NCBI GenBank assembly: GCA_027488935.1
Contig: JAIYAP010000014.1
Location: 93,019 to 157,018, forward strand
Direction of reading: 5' to 3'
Length of the DNA stretch: 64,000 bases
Source of the DNA: Saprospiraceae bacterium
GTDB lineage: Bacteria > Bacteroidota > Bacteroidia > Chitinophagales > Saprospiraceae
This document shows, one piece after another, positions 18,001 to 25,315 of this stretch; positions within the stretch are counted from its first letter, which is position 1, and each line of letters starts with the position of its first letter. The notes beneath the pieces are model-generated. The model saw nothing but the letters and a program-made list of their open reading frames with translations, ran no database searches and had not been told where the DNA came from. Both the position numbers and the translations under genes were made by a program.

Positions 18001-18724
18001 TTACAAACATGGCGCGCAGGTGGGTTGTCCCGCTGTTGCGCAATTCGAGGGTGCCTTTTACGGCAATGGCCTGAATGCCTTCTGCGCGGTCGTCGGCTTT
18101 GGTTTCAGCGGTTGTCCAGGTTCCGTTGGTTTCAATGCTGTTGCTGGCGGCGATACTGCCGATATTGGCTTGCAACACCACCGAAACGCCTTGTGGCACA
18201 TTTTCGAGGGTATAATTGCGTTCAAACCCATTTTGATGATCTACTTCCAGGAATTCGGGGCGTTCGTTGACCCGAATGCGCTGGCCGTCGTTCAAAACAA
18301 GGTCGTACATAATTTCTGCATGTCCGTCTTTGGTATACCGATGGCCTTTGTAATCCGTTTGGGGCGTTTCGGTTTTGCCATTGCGGTTGATCTGCCATGG
18401 CTGCCGGTATTGATTTGAAAACCAGGCATTTCCGACGCTCATGGGTTGCGGTCCGTGGCGCATGTTGTACACGGCCCCTTCAAAATCGACGCTACCCGAC
18501 CACACCTTATACAAAGCGCAAGAATCGGTAGAATAAGCGGCCCACATATCATCGCTGAGGGCGAAGGTGATCATGCGGGGTTGTTCGTCGAGCACCGAGC
18601 GGAACACCCAAGGGTCGTTGGGCCGGTCGATGGCAACCGCTTGGGCATTGTTTCGGCTGGCAAACCACCAAAGTCCCAGCAATACCGCCAGGATCAACAG
18701 AAAAAGTGTACGTGACTTTAACAT
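15005..18724 (-). CDS. Fused cytochrome c / PA14 / propeller / DUF1080 secreted protein
   Basis: 1239 residues. A hydrophobic N-terminal anchor is followed by an unassigned beta-rich region (~30-265). A cytochrome c domain carries the heme motif CRTCH at 276-280 and a likely distal Met ligand in MSAHP; PA14 follows at ~403-528 (the carbohydrate-binding fold, with DDGSQLYLDGR), then a glucose/sorbosone-dehydrogenase-like six-bladed propeller at ~560-1010 (FLPDGRLVVCTWD, GIGPDGEIFVADNQG), and a C-terminal DUF1080/3-keto-disaccharide hydrolase-like jelly roll from ~1020 (WALLFDGKSMNGWHNYG). The arrangement suggests periplasmic or surface sugar oxidation with electrons passed to heme c (inferred). 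A close cousin is at 47394. Start chosen at ATG 18722-18724, which begins MLKSRTLFLLILAVLLG. Confidence 0.85.
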   Translation of the reverse strand: MLKSRTLFLLILAVLLGLWWFASRNNAQAVAIDRPNDPWVFRSVLDEQPRMITFALSDDMWAAYSTDSCALYKVWSGSVDFEGAVYNMRHGPQPMSVGNAWFSNQYRQPWQINRNGKTETPQTDYKGHRYTKDGHAEIMYDLVLNDGQRIRVNERPEFLEVDHQNGFERNYTLENVPQGVSVVLQANIGSIAASNSIETNGTWTTAETKADDRAEGIQAIAVKGTLELRNSGTTHLRAMFVKTPLEPNPFDERRKTEAEATTTVSAGERLMAKSDCRTCHNPEVKTVGPAYIDIAERYKNTPANVEMLTAKIIKGGSGVWGVAAMSAHPDLQPADAATMLSYILGLDKGEDDGEGGSTAGAKDLNAIPANQWLNADPGIKAENMQPGITVNLIKLPKMPSKLAEINFNAKPALSALAGSVNAGNGDFGDFKDQFALRGEGYLYLEKDDNIVLQLSSDDGSQLYLDGRLLIDNDGDHGMQPKEAELALRAGYHPLRIDYYQGGGGRGIVLKWARFGKPGFEVIPENFFYHKKTDAEKGMARLSGGVTAIPGDGVPLQEVHPAYTLTQARPDGFLPKVSGMDFLPDGRLVVCTWDAMGAVYVLENVQSGDPKKIKVKRIAQGLAEPLGVKVVDGDIYVLQKQELTRLVDKNKDDIIDEYQCFAKGWKASANFHEFAFGIVYKDDYFYVTLAIAIMPGGASARPQILDRGKVVRISKKDGSIEFIARGLRTPNGIGIGPDGEIFVADNQGDWLPSSKILHVKPNAFFGSFAVDSAVVAQMPVQQPVVWLPQDEIGNSPTQPVVLNDGPYKGQLIHGDVCYGGLQRVFMEKVNGDYQGCVFKFSQGLEAGTNRLVWGPDGALYIGGIGNPGNWSQEGKLWYGLQRMQYNGQSAFEMLAVRAKTNGLEIEFTEPLREGDGWNPAQFEIKQWYYKPTNQYGGPKLDETTLTVLSANVSADRKKVFLEIPGIKAGYVQHIGLRKLPLSSLNHEIWTTDAWYTMNSIPANDFGVKTSAPTMVNTGDNELTEAEKAAGWALLFDGKSMNGWHNYGKTTIGKSWIIDENAIHLHAVPNPSGDWQAPDGGDILTADAYENYELELDWKIGACGNSGIIYNVVEDPAKYDYVWKTGPEMQVLDNSCHPDARIHKHRAGDLYDLIPCKYETVKPAGEWNHVRLVNNKGKVEHWLNNRKLVEYDMNSPEWPKLIAGSKFKDMPDFGKSKKGRISLQDHGNLVWYKNVKIKKLP

Positions 18725-18831
18725 GGAAAAATCAAAAAAGGGTGGAAGGATCAATTACAGGTTGAATGCAACCGTTGTTACACAGTGCACATTTATTGCG
18801 AAAATAAGATGATATTTGGTAAAGGCAAGGG

Positions 18832-18839
18832 CAAAGTTA
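18832..18839 (-). promoter_or_regulatory. -7 box for the 15005 gene
   Basis: Minus-strand TAACTTTG matches TAnnTTTG, about 108 bases upstream of the ATG at 18724. The region between is AT-rich and contains no other gene. Confidence 0.45.
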
Positions 18840-18922
18840 GTTTTTGTGTTGGCAAAAACAAGAACTCAAAATTTACCTTATCTTATTTTTTATCTTATTT
18901 TTTAATATCCTTCCAGCCGCTT

Positions 18923-19990
18923 TTAATTCGGGGTGCTTTTTACACCGGCCTTTTCCAAGCGCTCCTTGGCGGTCTTGGCTTCCTCGTAGGTCGGATTCAT
19001 TTTATAGGCCTGTTTGTAATCAGCCAAAGCAGCAACTGTATTGCCTTTGAGTTCCGAACTCAATCCCCGATAATAAAACGCATCGACAAACAACACATCT
19101 GTTTTGGTGGCCAGGTCAAAATGCGCGTATGCTTTATCCAACGAATCCAGTTCGAGGTAAATCACCCCCATGTCAAAATAGGCATTGGCGTAATCGGGGT
19201 TGCGGGTAATGATGTCCCGGTAAATGTTAAAAGCCTGATCAAACTGGCCCTGGCGTTTGTAAAAAGCGGCTTTAAACTCGCGGGCTTCCAGGCTGGTAGA
19301 GTCTACCCGCAAGGCATTATCAAAATATTGAATGGCCTGTGGGTTGTTCTTAGTGCTATAAATACGTCCTAAAAAAATCCAGGCATCCACATTATCGGCA
19401 TTCAATTGCACCGATTTTTTCATGGAGGCGATGGCGTTGAGCGTATCGGCTTTATCGAGGGCTACCCGGCCGCTCATAAAATACGCCTCTGCGTTTTGTG
19501 GGTCGCGCAGCAACACCTGGTTGAGGGTTTCGAGTGCATCGCCGTGTTTGCGCACAATGAGTTGAAATTCACTCAGTTTGAGCAGGGTTGAAAGGCGGTT
19601 AGGAAACTTTCGAGTAGCCGTTTTTAATACTTCAATGGCCCGTTTGGAGTCGTTCGGGCGGCCATAATCGAGCAAAACATCGGCCATCAGGTGGTAATAC
19701 GGTGCTTTACTGGAGTCGATTTGGATTGCTTTCCCCACATCCAGCAGGGCTTCGTCGTACCCGTCGAGGCGATAATAGAGCAGTGCACGGCGGTACAACA
19801 GGGTATCATTGTTGGGGTTCGATTCCAGCAATTGATTGAGTTGCACCATTTCAGGGTCTTGCTGAACGGCCTGGGCTGCTTCCGACATTTTTTTGGAATC
19901 ACCGGAACAGGCATAAAACAAACAAAAGGCTGCTAAAATGGCAGAAAAGAACAGGGGGCTGCGGGCAAAAGTTGGAAACACAGGTGTCAT
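18923..19990 (-). CDS. TPR-repeat lipoprotein
   Basis: Residues 1-28 form a lipoprotein signal with lipobox FYAC (Cys28). The remaining ~320 residues are almost entirely tetratricopeptide repeats, with the typical A-x-x-x-Y-x-x-x-G and D-x-x-N-A-x-x-x-L patterns recurring every 34 residues (for example NPDYANAYFDMGVIYLELDS, NAEAYFMSGRVAL). TPRs are protein-protein interaction scaffolds. No enzyme motif is present. It is probably periplasmic or outer-membrane bound. Partner unknown. Confidence 0.85.
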   Translation of the reverse strand: MTPVFPTFARSPLFFSAILAAFCLFYACSGDSKKMSEAAQAVQQDPEMVQLNQLLESNPNNDTLLYRRALLYYRLDGYDEALLDVGKAIQIDSSKAPYYHLMADVLLDYGRPNDSKRAIEVLKTATRKFPNRLSTLLKLSEFQLIVRKHGDALETLNQVLLRDPQNAEAYFMSGRVALDKADTLNAIASMKKSVQLNADNVDAWIFLGRIYSTKNNPQAIQYFDNALRVDSTSLEAREFKAAFYKRQGQFDQAFNIYRDIITRNPDYANAYFDMGVIYLELDSLDKAYAHFDLATKTDVLFVDAFYYRGLSSELKGNTVAALADYKQAYKMNPTYEEAKTAKERLEKAGVKSTPN

Positions 19991-20046
19991 TGCGCTAAAT
20001 GATTCGTTGAATGGTGTGCTTGGGGTGTTTAAAAAGATTTAATCCG

Positions 20047-20054
20047 CAAAATTA
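20047..20054 (-). promoter_or_regulatory. -7 box for the TPR lipoprotein
   Basis: Minus-strand TAATTTTG matches TAnnTTTG and lies 57 bases upstream of the start at 19990. The remaining intergenic sequence to 20222 shows no other feature. Confidence 0.45.
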
Positions 20055-20222
20055 GCCCTTTCAAGTGAGCCGTAGTCGGTAATTTCGCAGCGCTTTTGCA
20101 AATACAGAACCATCGGGTGTGTTTTTTGTTAAAAAGTCGTTGATTTTCAATTTATTACCCTGCCTCAGATCGTTTTCACCGGCCTTGGGCATTGTGTGAA
20201 CGATCTTTTGCCTTGTTACATT

Positions 20223-20984
20223 ATGGAACTATTTTCGCGTGAATTCGGCCAGGGCAACCCGGTTATTATCCTGCACGGTTTGTTTGGTTTTTCCGACAAC
20301 TGGCAAAGCATCGCCAAAGCATTGGCCGATGAGCGCCTGGTCATTACCCCCGATTTGCGCAACCACGGCCGTTCGCCCCATGCCTCTACCCATACTTATA
20401 TAGATATGGCGGAAGATCTCCACGATTTTATGCAAAGCCGCTGGATGTTCTCGGCCGACATTGTCGGGCATTCGATGGGTGGAAAAGTGGCCATGCAATT
20501 GGCCTTGAACTACCCCGATATGGTCAACCGGCTGGTGGTGGTAGACATAGAGCCCGGTCAGGCCGAAGACAACCATTCGGGCATTTTTGAGGCTTTATTG
20601 GCACTCGATTTGAATAAAGTGCAAACGCGCCAGGAAATTGAAGACTTTTTGGCACCCCGCATCCCCGAAAATGGCACCCGACAGTTTTTGTTAAAAAATA
20701 TCACCCGCACGGAGGCCGGCGGTTTTGCATGGAAAATGAATTTGCCGGTGCTGTGGGCCGCTTTTCAGGATATCCTGAGCCCGGTTACCGGCGACCCATT
20801 CACTAAACCCGCGCTTTTTGTGCGGGGCAGCAAATCCGATTATGTCAAAGATGAAGACATTCCGGGAATTCGCCAACTTTTCCCCAATTCGGAAGTCGTG
20901 ACCATTCAGGATGCCGGACATTGGGTACATGCCGACCAGCCTGCGGCGTTGCTTCAGGTTTTAAAAGACTTTTTAACCGATTAA
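20223..20984 (+). CDS. Alpha/beta-hydrolase (YbfF-like esterase)
   Basis: The product, 253 residues from ATG 20223, has an alpha/beta-hydrolase core. The nucleophile elbow GHSMGG places Ser84; the catalytic His is in AGHWVHAD (His233), and the acid is probably the Asp of VRGSKSDYV. The oxyanion HG turn is visible as LHGLFGFSDNW, where YbfF-type esterases carry the same segment. Substrates of this group are short acyl esters or thioesters. A longer frame beginning at 20196 adds nine residues without support, so the shorter start MELFSREFGQG is preferred. It precedes the S41 protease on the same strand but no tight coupling is evident. Confidence 0.85.
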   Translation: MELFSREFGQGNPVIILHGLFGFSDNWQSIAKALADERLVITPDLRNHGRSPHASTHTYIDMAEDLHDFMQSRWMFSADIVGHSMGGKVAMQLALNYPDMVNRLVVVDIEPGQAEDNHSGIFEALLALDLNKVQTRQEIEDFLAPRIPENGTRQFLLKNITRTEAGGFAWKMNLPVLWAAFQDILSPVTGDPFTKPALFVRGSKSDYVKDEDIPGIRQLFPNSEVVTIQDAGHWVHADQPAALLQVLKDFLTD

Positions 20985-21125
20985 ATGCCTGTAAAAAAAG
21001 CCCTAAACACGTTTTTGACCTAAATGCAAGTAAAATTGGTCGGAAAAGCACGCAAACATTCCGTTCTTCGTTTTAGTTTTCCGTCCCAAGGACCCCTATC
21101 GTTTTTCAAGTATTTCAACCGTATC

Positions 21126-22766
21126 ATGACCATAAAAAACAGTGCACTGCTATTATTCCTGGTACCCTGCATCGGGTTTGCCCAGCCAGCAGCAAGTCCA
21201 ACACCCGCTGGAAAGTATTTCGATATCGCCAAAAACCTCGAAATTTTTGCCAACGCCTTCAAAGAAATCAACCACGGATATGTCGACGAACTCGATCCCG
21301 GACAAGTAATGCGCCGTGGCATGGATGCGATGCTCGAAGGATTGGACCCCTTTACCAACTATATTTCGGAAACGGATATTGAAGGATATCGCATTCAATC
21401 GGATGCCCGATATAACGGCGTGGGCGCTTCGGGTATGAAGATGGGCGAATACATGGTCGTGACCGAAATTTTTGAAAACAGCCCGGCCCATAAAGCCGGT
21501 TTGAAAGTAGGCGACGCCATTGTTGCCGTAGACGGTATTACTGCCAAAGGCAAAACCGAACAGGAAGTGCTCGATTTTTTGCGCGGCTTTCCCGGCACCG
21601 AAACCATGCTCACCCTGCGTCGGCCGGGGACGAGCAAAGACCTGAACGTGACGCTCAAACGCGAAGAAGTGGAGGTGCCCAATGTGCCCCATTCGGGCAT
21701 CGTGGCTGAGCATATTGGCTACATCAACCTCACCACCTTCACCCAAAATGCAGGCGGCAATATTGGCGCGGCCCTGCAAAAACTGAAAGATAAAGACAGC
21801 GGATTAAAAGGTATCATCCTCGACCTGCGCAACAACGGCGGCGGTTTGTTGAACGAAGCGGTGAACATTATCAACCTGTTTGTGCCCCGCGGCTTGAGCG
21901 TTGTAACCACCCACGGCAAAGTAATTGAGTGGGACAATACGTTCAAAACAACCGCAGAACCGCTCGATAAAGACATTCCAGTGGTCATTTTGGTCAATAA
22001 AATGAGCGCTTCGGCTAGTGAAGTGGTTTCCGGTTCGTTGCAAGACCTGGATCGGGCGGTCATTATGGGCCAGCGCACGTACGGAAAAGGCCTGGTGCAA
22101 AACACCCGCGACATTGGGTACAATGCCAAAGTAAAACTCACCACCGCCAAATATTATATTCCATCCGGGCGCTGTATTCAGTCTTCCCGGTATAAAGACG
22201 GGGTTCCGGTCGATATCCCGGAGGCCGAACGTGCACAATTTAAAACCACCAATGGCCGCACCGTATTGGATGGCGGTGGCATCAAACCCGATGTCGTGCT
22301 GCCCCATGATTCTGCGACCAGCCTGGTAAAGGCCCTGCTAGACCAGCATTTGTTGTTCGACTACGTGACCCAATGGGCCATCAAGCACACTTCGATTGAT
22401 TCGATTGAAGTGTTCAACTTTACCGATTGGGACGATTTTACCCAATACCTGAAAAACAGCAGTTTCAGTTACCAATCGGCATCGGAGCGAAAAATAATAG
22501 AATTAAAGGGCCTGCTCGCACAAGAAAATTATCCAATAAACGTCGAACTAGATGCCCTCGAAGCCAAGTTGAAAGTGGAAAAGCAAGGGGATTTGCTGAA
22601 AAACAAAGCCCGCATCATCCACGAAATCGAACAGGAAATTGTGGGGCGGTACTATTTTCAACGCGGAAAGGTGCGTAAAAACCTGAAAAACGACCCGGAA
22701 GTTGAAGCCGCTGTGCAATTGCTCAACGACACGACCCGTTACGAAGGCATTTTAAAGGGTAAATAA
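21126..22766 (+). CDS. S41-family C-terminal processing peptidase (periplasmic)
   Basis: The 546-residue product starts with a signal peptide (MTIKNSALLLFLVPCIGFAQ). It has an N-terminal substrate-binding region, a PDZ domain (~75-185; GEYMVVTEIFENSPAHKAGLKVGD), and a Ser/Lys dyad peptidase domain in which SASASE carries the Ser and TYGKGLVQ the Lys. This family degrades or trims proteins with exposed C termini in the envelope. A long C-terminal helical extension (LLKNKARIIHEIEQEIVGRYYF) is normal in Bacteroidota members. ATG at 21126 is chosen because it starts the signal peptide; the longer frame from 21024 adds 34 basic residues without hydrophobic character. Confidence 0.93.
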   Translation: MTIKNSALLLFLVPCIGFAQPAASPTPAGKYFDIAKNLEIFANAFKEINHGYVDELDPGQVMRRGMDAMLEGLDPFTNYISETDIEGYRIQSDARYNGVGASGMKMGEYMVVTEIFENSPAHKAGLKVGDAIVAVDGITAKGKTEQEVLDFLRGFPGTETMLTLRRPGTSKDLNVTLKREEVEVPNVPHSGIVAEHIGYINLTTFTQNAGGNIGAALQKLKDKDSGLKGIILDLRNNGGGLLNEAVNIINLFVPRGLSVVTTHGKVIEWDNTFKTTAEPLDKDIPVVILVNKMSASASEVVSGSLQDLDRAVIMGQRTYGKGLVQNTRDIGYNAKVKLTTAKYYIPSGRCIQSSRYKDGVPVDIPEAERAQFKTTNGRTVLDGGGIKPDVVLPHDSATSLVKALLDQHLLFDYVTQWAIKHTSIDSIEVFNFTDWDDFTQYLKNSSFSYQSASERKIIELKGLLAQENYPINVELDALEAKLKVEKQGDLLKNKARIIHEIEQEIVGRYYFQRGKVRKNLKNDPEVEAAVQLLNDTTRYEGILKGK

Positions 22767-22841
22767 GCCCATTTTGTCGAAACCTGTTCAAATTGAATGT
22801 TAAGGTGGTGTGAAAACAAACCTTGTTTCGCATTTTACCCT

Positions 22842-22849
22842 TAATTTTG
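22842..22849 (+). promoter_or_regulatory. -7 box for the Cys-rich peptide
   Basis: TAATTTTG matches TAnnTTTG and lies about 55 bases before the ATG at 22903. A TTG at 22823-22825 lies 16 bases upstream, slightly short of the usual spacing. Confidence 0.5.
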
Positions 22850-22902
22850 AAATTCTTTTTATTCATACGACTCATTTTTCACTAGTAAACAATCGTTTTC
22901 CC

Positions 22903-23316
22903 ATGAAAAAAGTGATTTTTTTCTTCGCATTTTTCCTCGCGATCGGCATCGCAGGCGCACAAGCACAAGCATGCGCAGGCCAAGCATCCGCAGGTAAGTC
23001 TTGCTGCGCATCTAAAGCAACCAGCGCCGCTAAATCAGATCCAAGCATCGAAATGCGCAAAGCCGACGACGGTACCGTCGCTTATGTACGCAAAGAAGCG
23101 GACGCACAAGGCAATGTAAAATTTGTAAGTGTTCAGTTCGACGAGCAGTCTAACGCTTTTGTAAATGTTGCACCTAAAACCATTGCTGCTGAAGACAAAG
23201 CCGTGATGACTAAAAAAGCATGTGCAGGCGAGAAAAAAGCTTGTGCAGGTGAAAAAGGTGGCAAATCATGCTGCGCTTCAAAAGGCACGGCTACTGCTAC
23301 TCCATCTGAGCAATAG
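22903..23316 (+). CDS. Small secreted Cys-rich protein
   Basis: 137 residues with a clear signal peptide (VIFFFAFFLAIGIAGAQAQA). It carries two Cys-rich segments at the two ends of the mature chain: CAGQASAGKSCCASK near residues 25-39 and CAGEKGGKSCCASK near the C terminus, separated by a conserved-looking middle (SIEMRKADDGTVAYVRKEAD). The paired GKSCCASK motif suggests disulfides or metal binding, but no family is recognised. The AT-rich promoter box at 22842 and the terminator at 23362 frame it as a single transcription unit. ATG at 22903 is chosen because it begins the signal peptide. Confidence 0.75.
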   Translation: MKKVIFFFAFFLAIGIAGAQAQACAGQASAGKSCCASKATSAAKSDPSIEMRKADDGTVAYVRKEADAQGNVKFVSVQFDEQSNAFVNVAPKTIAAEDKAVMTKKACAGEKKACAGEKGGKSCCASKGTATATPSEQ

Positions 23317-23361
23317 TTTTTGAGCAAATCATTTGCACAGATTCTTATGCAATGGCCTATA

Positions 23362-23401
23362 AAAACGGCTGTCTTCGGTGTTTACCGGAGGCAGCCGTTT
23401 T
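23362..23401 (+). terminator. Terminator after the Cys-rich peptide gene
   Basis: A 10-bp perfect stem, AAAACGGCTG (23362-23371) and CAGCCGTTTT (23392-23401), has a loop that can fold further. It lies 45 bases after the stop codon and its right arm ends in Ts. Confidence 0.7.
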
Positions 23402-23436
23402 CGTTTAGTTCCGTTAACCATCTCTGTGCAACATGT

Positions 23437-24150
23437 CTACGCGCCGGACTGGAAGTTATCCAGGTCCTCCGTCCAGTCATACGCACGAAAGGAAAGTTGG
23501 TAGTGTGTACTTTTTAAGGCTAACCTTGCTTCCAACATACGCCGAATGCCTGTTTGCCCGCCAAAATCGCCGCGGTACCACCATAACAAACGCGAAGTAG
23601 CCACCGCATGTTGATCTTCCGATACAATCGTTTCGCTTTCCAAAAAGGATTGGGTGGCCAATTCTAATTGCTGTTCTATTTTATCCGGGGTATAAAAGGC
23701 AATCGGCGGACAACTTTTAGCCCCGCAATTGAGGGCAAAGTGGATACGGTAATCTCTTTGGGCAACCATCAATGTCCGCAAAACCCGCCGCGAAAACGGG
23801 TTGGGCAAATATCCCAACGCCCATTTTAGCCGGTTTTTACGCAAAATGATGTGCTCTATATCATCCAGGCTCAGCCATAATCCGGCAATTGCGATGGCGC
23901 GTTTGGTAAAAATGGCCGGCGCTTCTAATTGCTGTTCCTTGCGCAAAATCAGGAAAAACGCATTGTACAGGTTGATCCAACAGGCGAGTTTATGGGCATC
24001 TTCGGGCAAGTCCTGTTTTAGTTCGGCCAGGGGCATACGCGCCAGTTGCTCCAGGGCTTGAGCGGTTGGTTGGTTTAATTTGGCGGATTGGAGGAGTTGT
24101 TGGGAGATTTGGTGGGTGCTACCTTCCTTACTTTGAAGTATTTTTATCAT
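23437..24150 (-). CDS. DUF547 domain protein
   Basis: The 237-residue protein carries the DUF547 signature region: AHKLACWINLYNAFFLILRKE, FSLDDIEHIILRK-like helices, and RIHFALNCGAKSCPPIAFYTP, where the CGAKSCPP-like element is the most conserved. The family is widespread and its biochemical function is unknown. The strict ATG is at 24148-24150; a GTG two codons upstream is an alternative. It starts just after the preceding gene's stop codon (24157-24159), so the two may be co-transcribed. Confidence 0.8.
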   Translation of the reverse strand: MIKILQSKEGSTHQISQQLLQSAKLNQPTAQALEQLARMPLAELKQDLPEDAHKLACWINLYNAFFLILRKEQQLEAPAIFTKRAIAIAGLWLSLDDIEHIILRKNRLKWALGYLPNPFSRRVLRTLMVAQRDYRIHFALNCGAKSCPPIAFYTPDKIEQQLELATQSFLESETIVSEDQHAVATSRLLWWYRGDFGGQTGIRRMLEARLALKSTHYQLSFRAYDWTEDLDNFQSGA

Positions 24151-24156
24151 TTTCAC

Positions 24157-24801
24157 TTACCTCGTTTGTAATGAATCACACTTGTTTGTCTTGAAATAAA
24201 TTTTCATTTTACTTCTTAGACAATCTCGTTGGTTTGGCACTTCTTTATCATTTTCATATTTTGGTTCGAAAAAATTCTTGCTTTCAAATTCTACAAGTCC
24301 AAAAATTATGTTTGGATGTTTTTTATCAGGCATATTAGATAAGGTAACTTTAGATGTTTTAGTTGGCACCTTTACACAATATTCAAGATTTCCCTCTTTT
24401 GTATATGAAAACTGCCTTATCATATGATTACAAATGGAAAGATACACTTTGGGCGTTTTGTCTATTATATTTATTTCAAAACCATACCTACCATTACTTT
24501 TAAAAAAACCATAGATAATTACTGTATCACCTTTTTCTCTCCAATAAGAACAAAATGGTCTATATTTATCATTTTCAATGTTATCGTTTTGCAATAAATC
24601 GTTTGAATAACGTTCAAGGTACAGAGTATTCATATAATTTAAGTCGCATTCGCTTCCGTACTCGTGAAATGTATCAATTATTTCACTTTCTACTTCTTTT
24701 TGAATGTCCTTATCAATGATAATTTTATTGTAATTTTTAGCATTGAAAATACAATTTCCAAATACAAGTACCATAATTAGATATAGAAGTGCCTTTTTCA
24801 T
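24157..24801 (-). CDS. AT-rich predicted lipoprotein of unknown family
   Basis: 214 residues with a signal peptide and lipobox ending VFGNC (Cys17). The mature chain is rich in Asn, Lys, Ile and Tyr and has several Cys residues, with no motif I recognise. The DNA is clearly more AT-rich than its neighbours, a possible sign of transfer. It ends just before the DUF547 gene in the same orientation. Function cannot be inferred. Confidence 0.65.
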   Translation of the reverse strand: MKKALLYLIMVLVFGNCIFNAKNYNKIIIDKDIQKEVESEIIDTFHEYGSECDLNYMNTLYLERYSNDLLQNDNIENDKYRPFCSYWREKGDTVIIYGFFKSNGRYGFEINIIDKTPKVYLSICNHMIRQFSYTKEGNLEYCVKVPTKTSKVTLSNMPDKKHPNIIFGLVEFESKNFFEPKYENDKEVPNQRDCLRSKMKIYFKTNKCDSLQTR

Positions 24802-24998
24802 TGGTTCATTATTTTAATTCCTGTCATATCTGGTTTGCCATAACCCTGATTGCGTGCTCCTCTATTTGTTTCAATCAACAACGATTCTTATGTGGTTAGA
24901 TTGACGCAACCATTTAAGTAAAAGGGGCGCACCGTTTATTAGGCAATTTTTACTTTGCAAATATATTGAAAAACTTCAATTATCCAAATTGCGTCATC

Positions 24999-25006
24999 TA
25001 TATTTG
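24999..25006 (+). promoter_or_regulatory. -7 box for the small protein at 25023
   Basis: TATATTTG matches TAnnTTTG, 16 bases before the ATG at 25023, and rules out the upstream TTG (24966) as the start. The rest of 24802-24998 holds only AT-rich sequence with a second weaker box TACTTTGC near 24950. Confidence 0.55.
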
Positions 25007-25022
25007 CAGAAAAAATCACACC

Positions 25023-25280
25023 ATGCGCGTAGTCAAAATCGTGGAAGAAGACATCGCCGACAAGATCGACACTTTATACATTTTGAATCTTTTCCGACAC
25101 ATTGAAAACGTTGGAATCACCTTCGTCTGCACAAAAGACGGGCAATCAGAGGACGATTGGGTGGATGAAGACGGCCGGCACATTGTGATTCAATTACCTT
25201 ATTCCGAGGTTAAACAAATGGCGGATATAAAGCCCCTGATGCTTACGTGTGTAAAAGAACGGTTAGGATTGGTGGCGTAA
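25023..25280 (+). CDS. Small hypothetical protein
   Basis: 85 residues starting MRVVKIVEEDIADKIDTL, with alternating charged and hydrophobic residues and no signal or membrane segment. The Bacteroidota -7 box ends 16 bases before this ATG. No domain recognised. It is convergent with the PEP-synthase-like gene and ends 35 bases before that gene's end. Confidence 0.55.
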   Translation: MRVVKIVEEDIADKIDTLYILNLFRHIENVGITFVCTKDGQSEDDWVDEDGRHIVIQLPYSEVKQMADIKPLMLTCVKERLGLVA

Positions 25281-25315
25281 TGCCCATAAAACCCAACAAA
25301 AAGCGTCCTGTTTTA

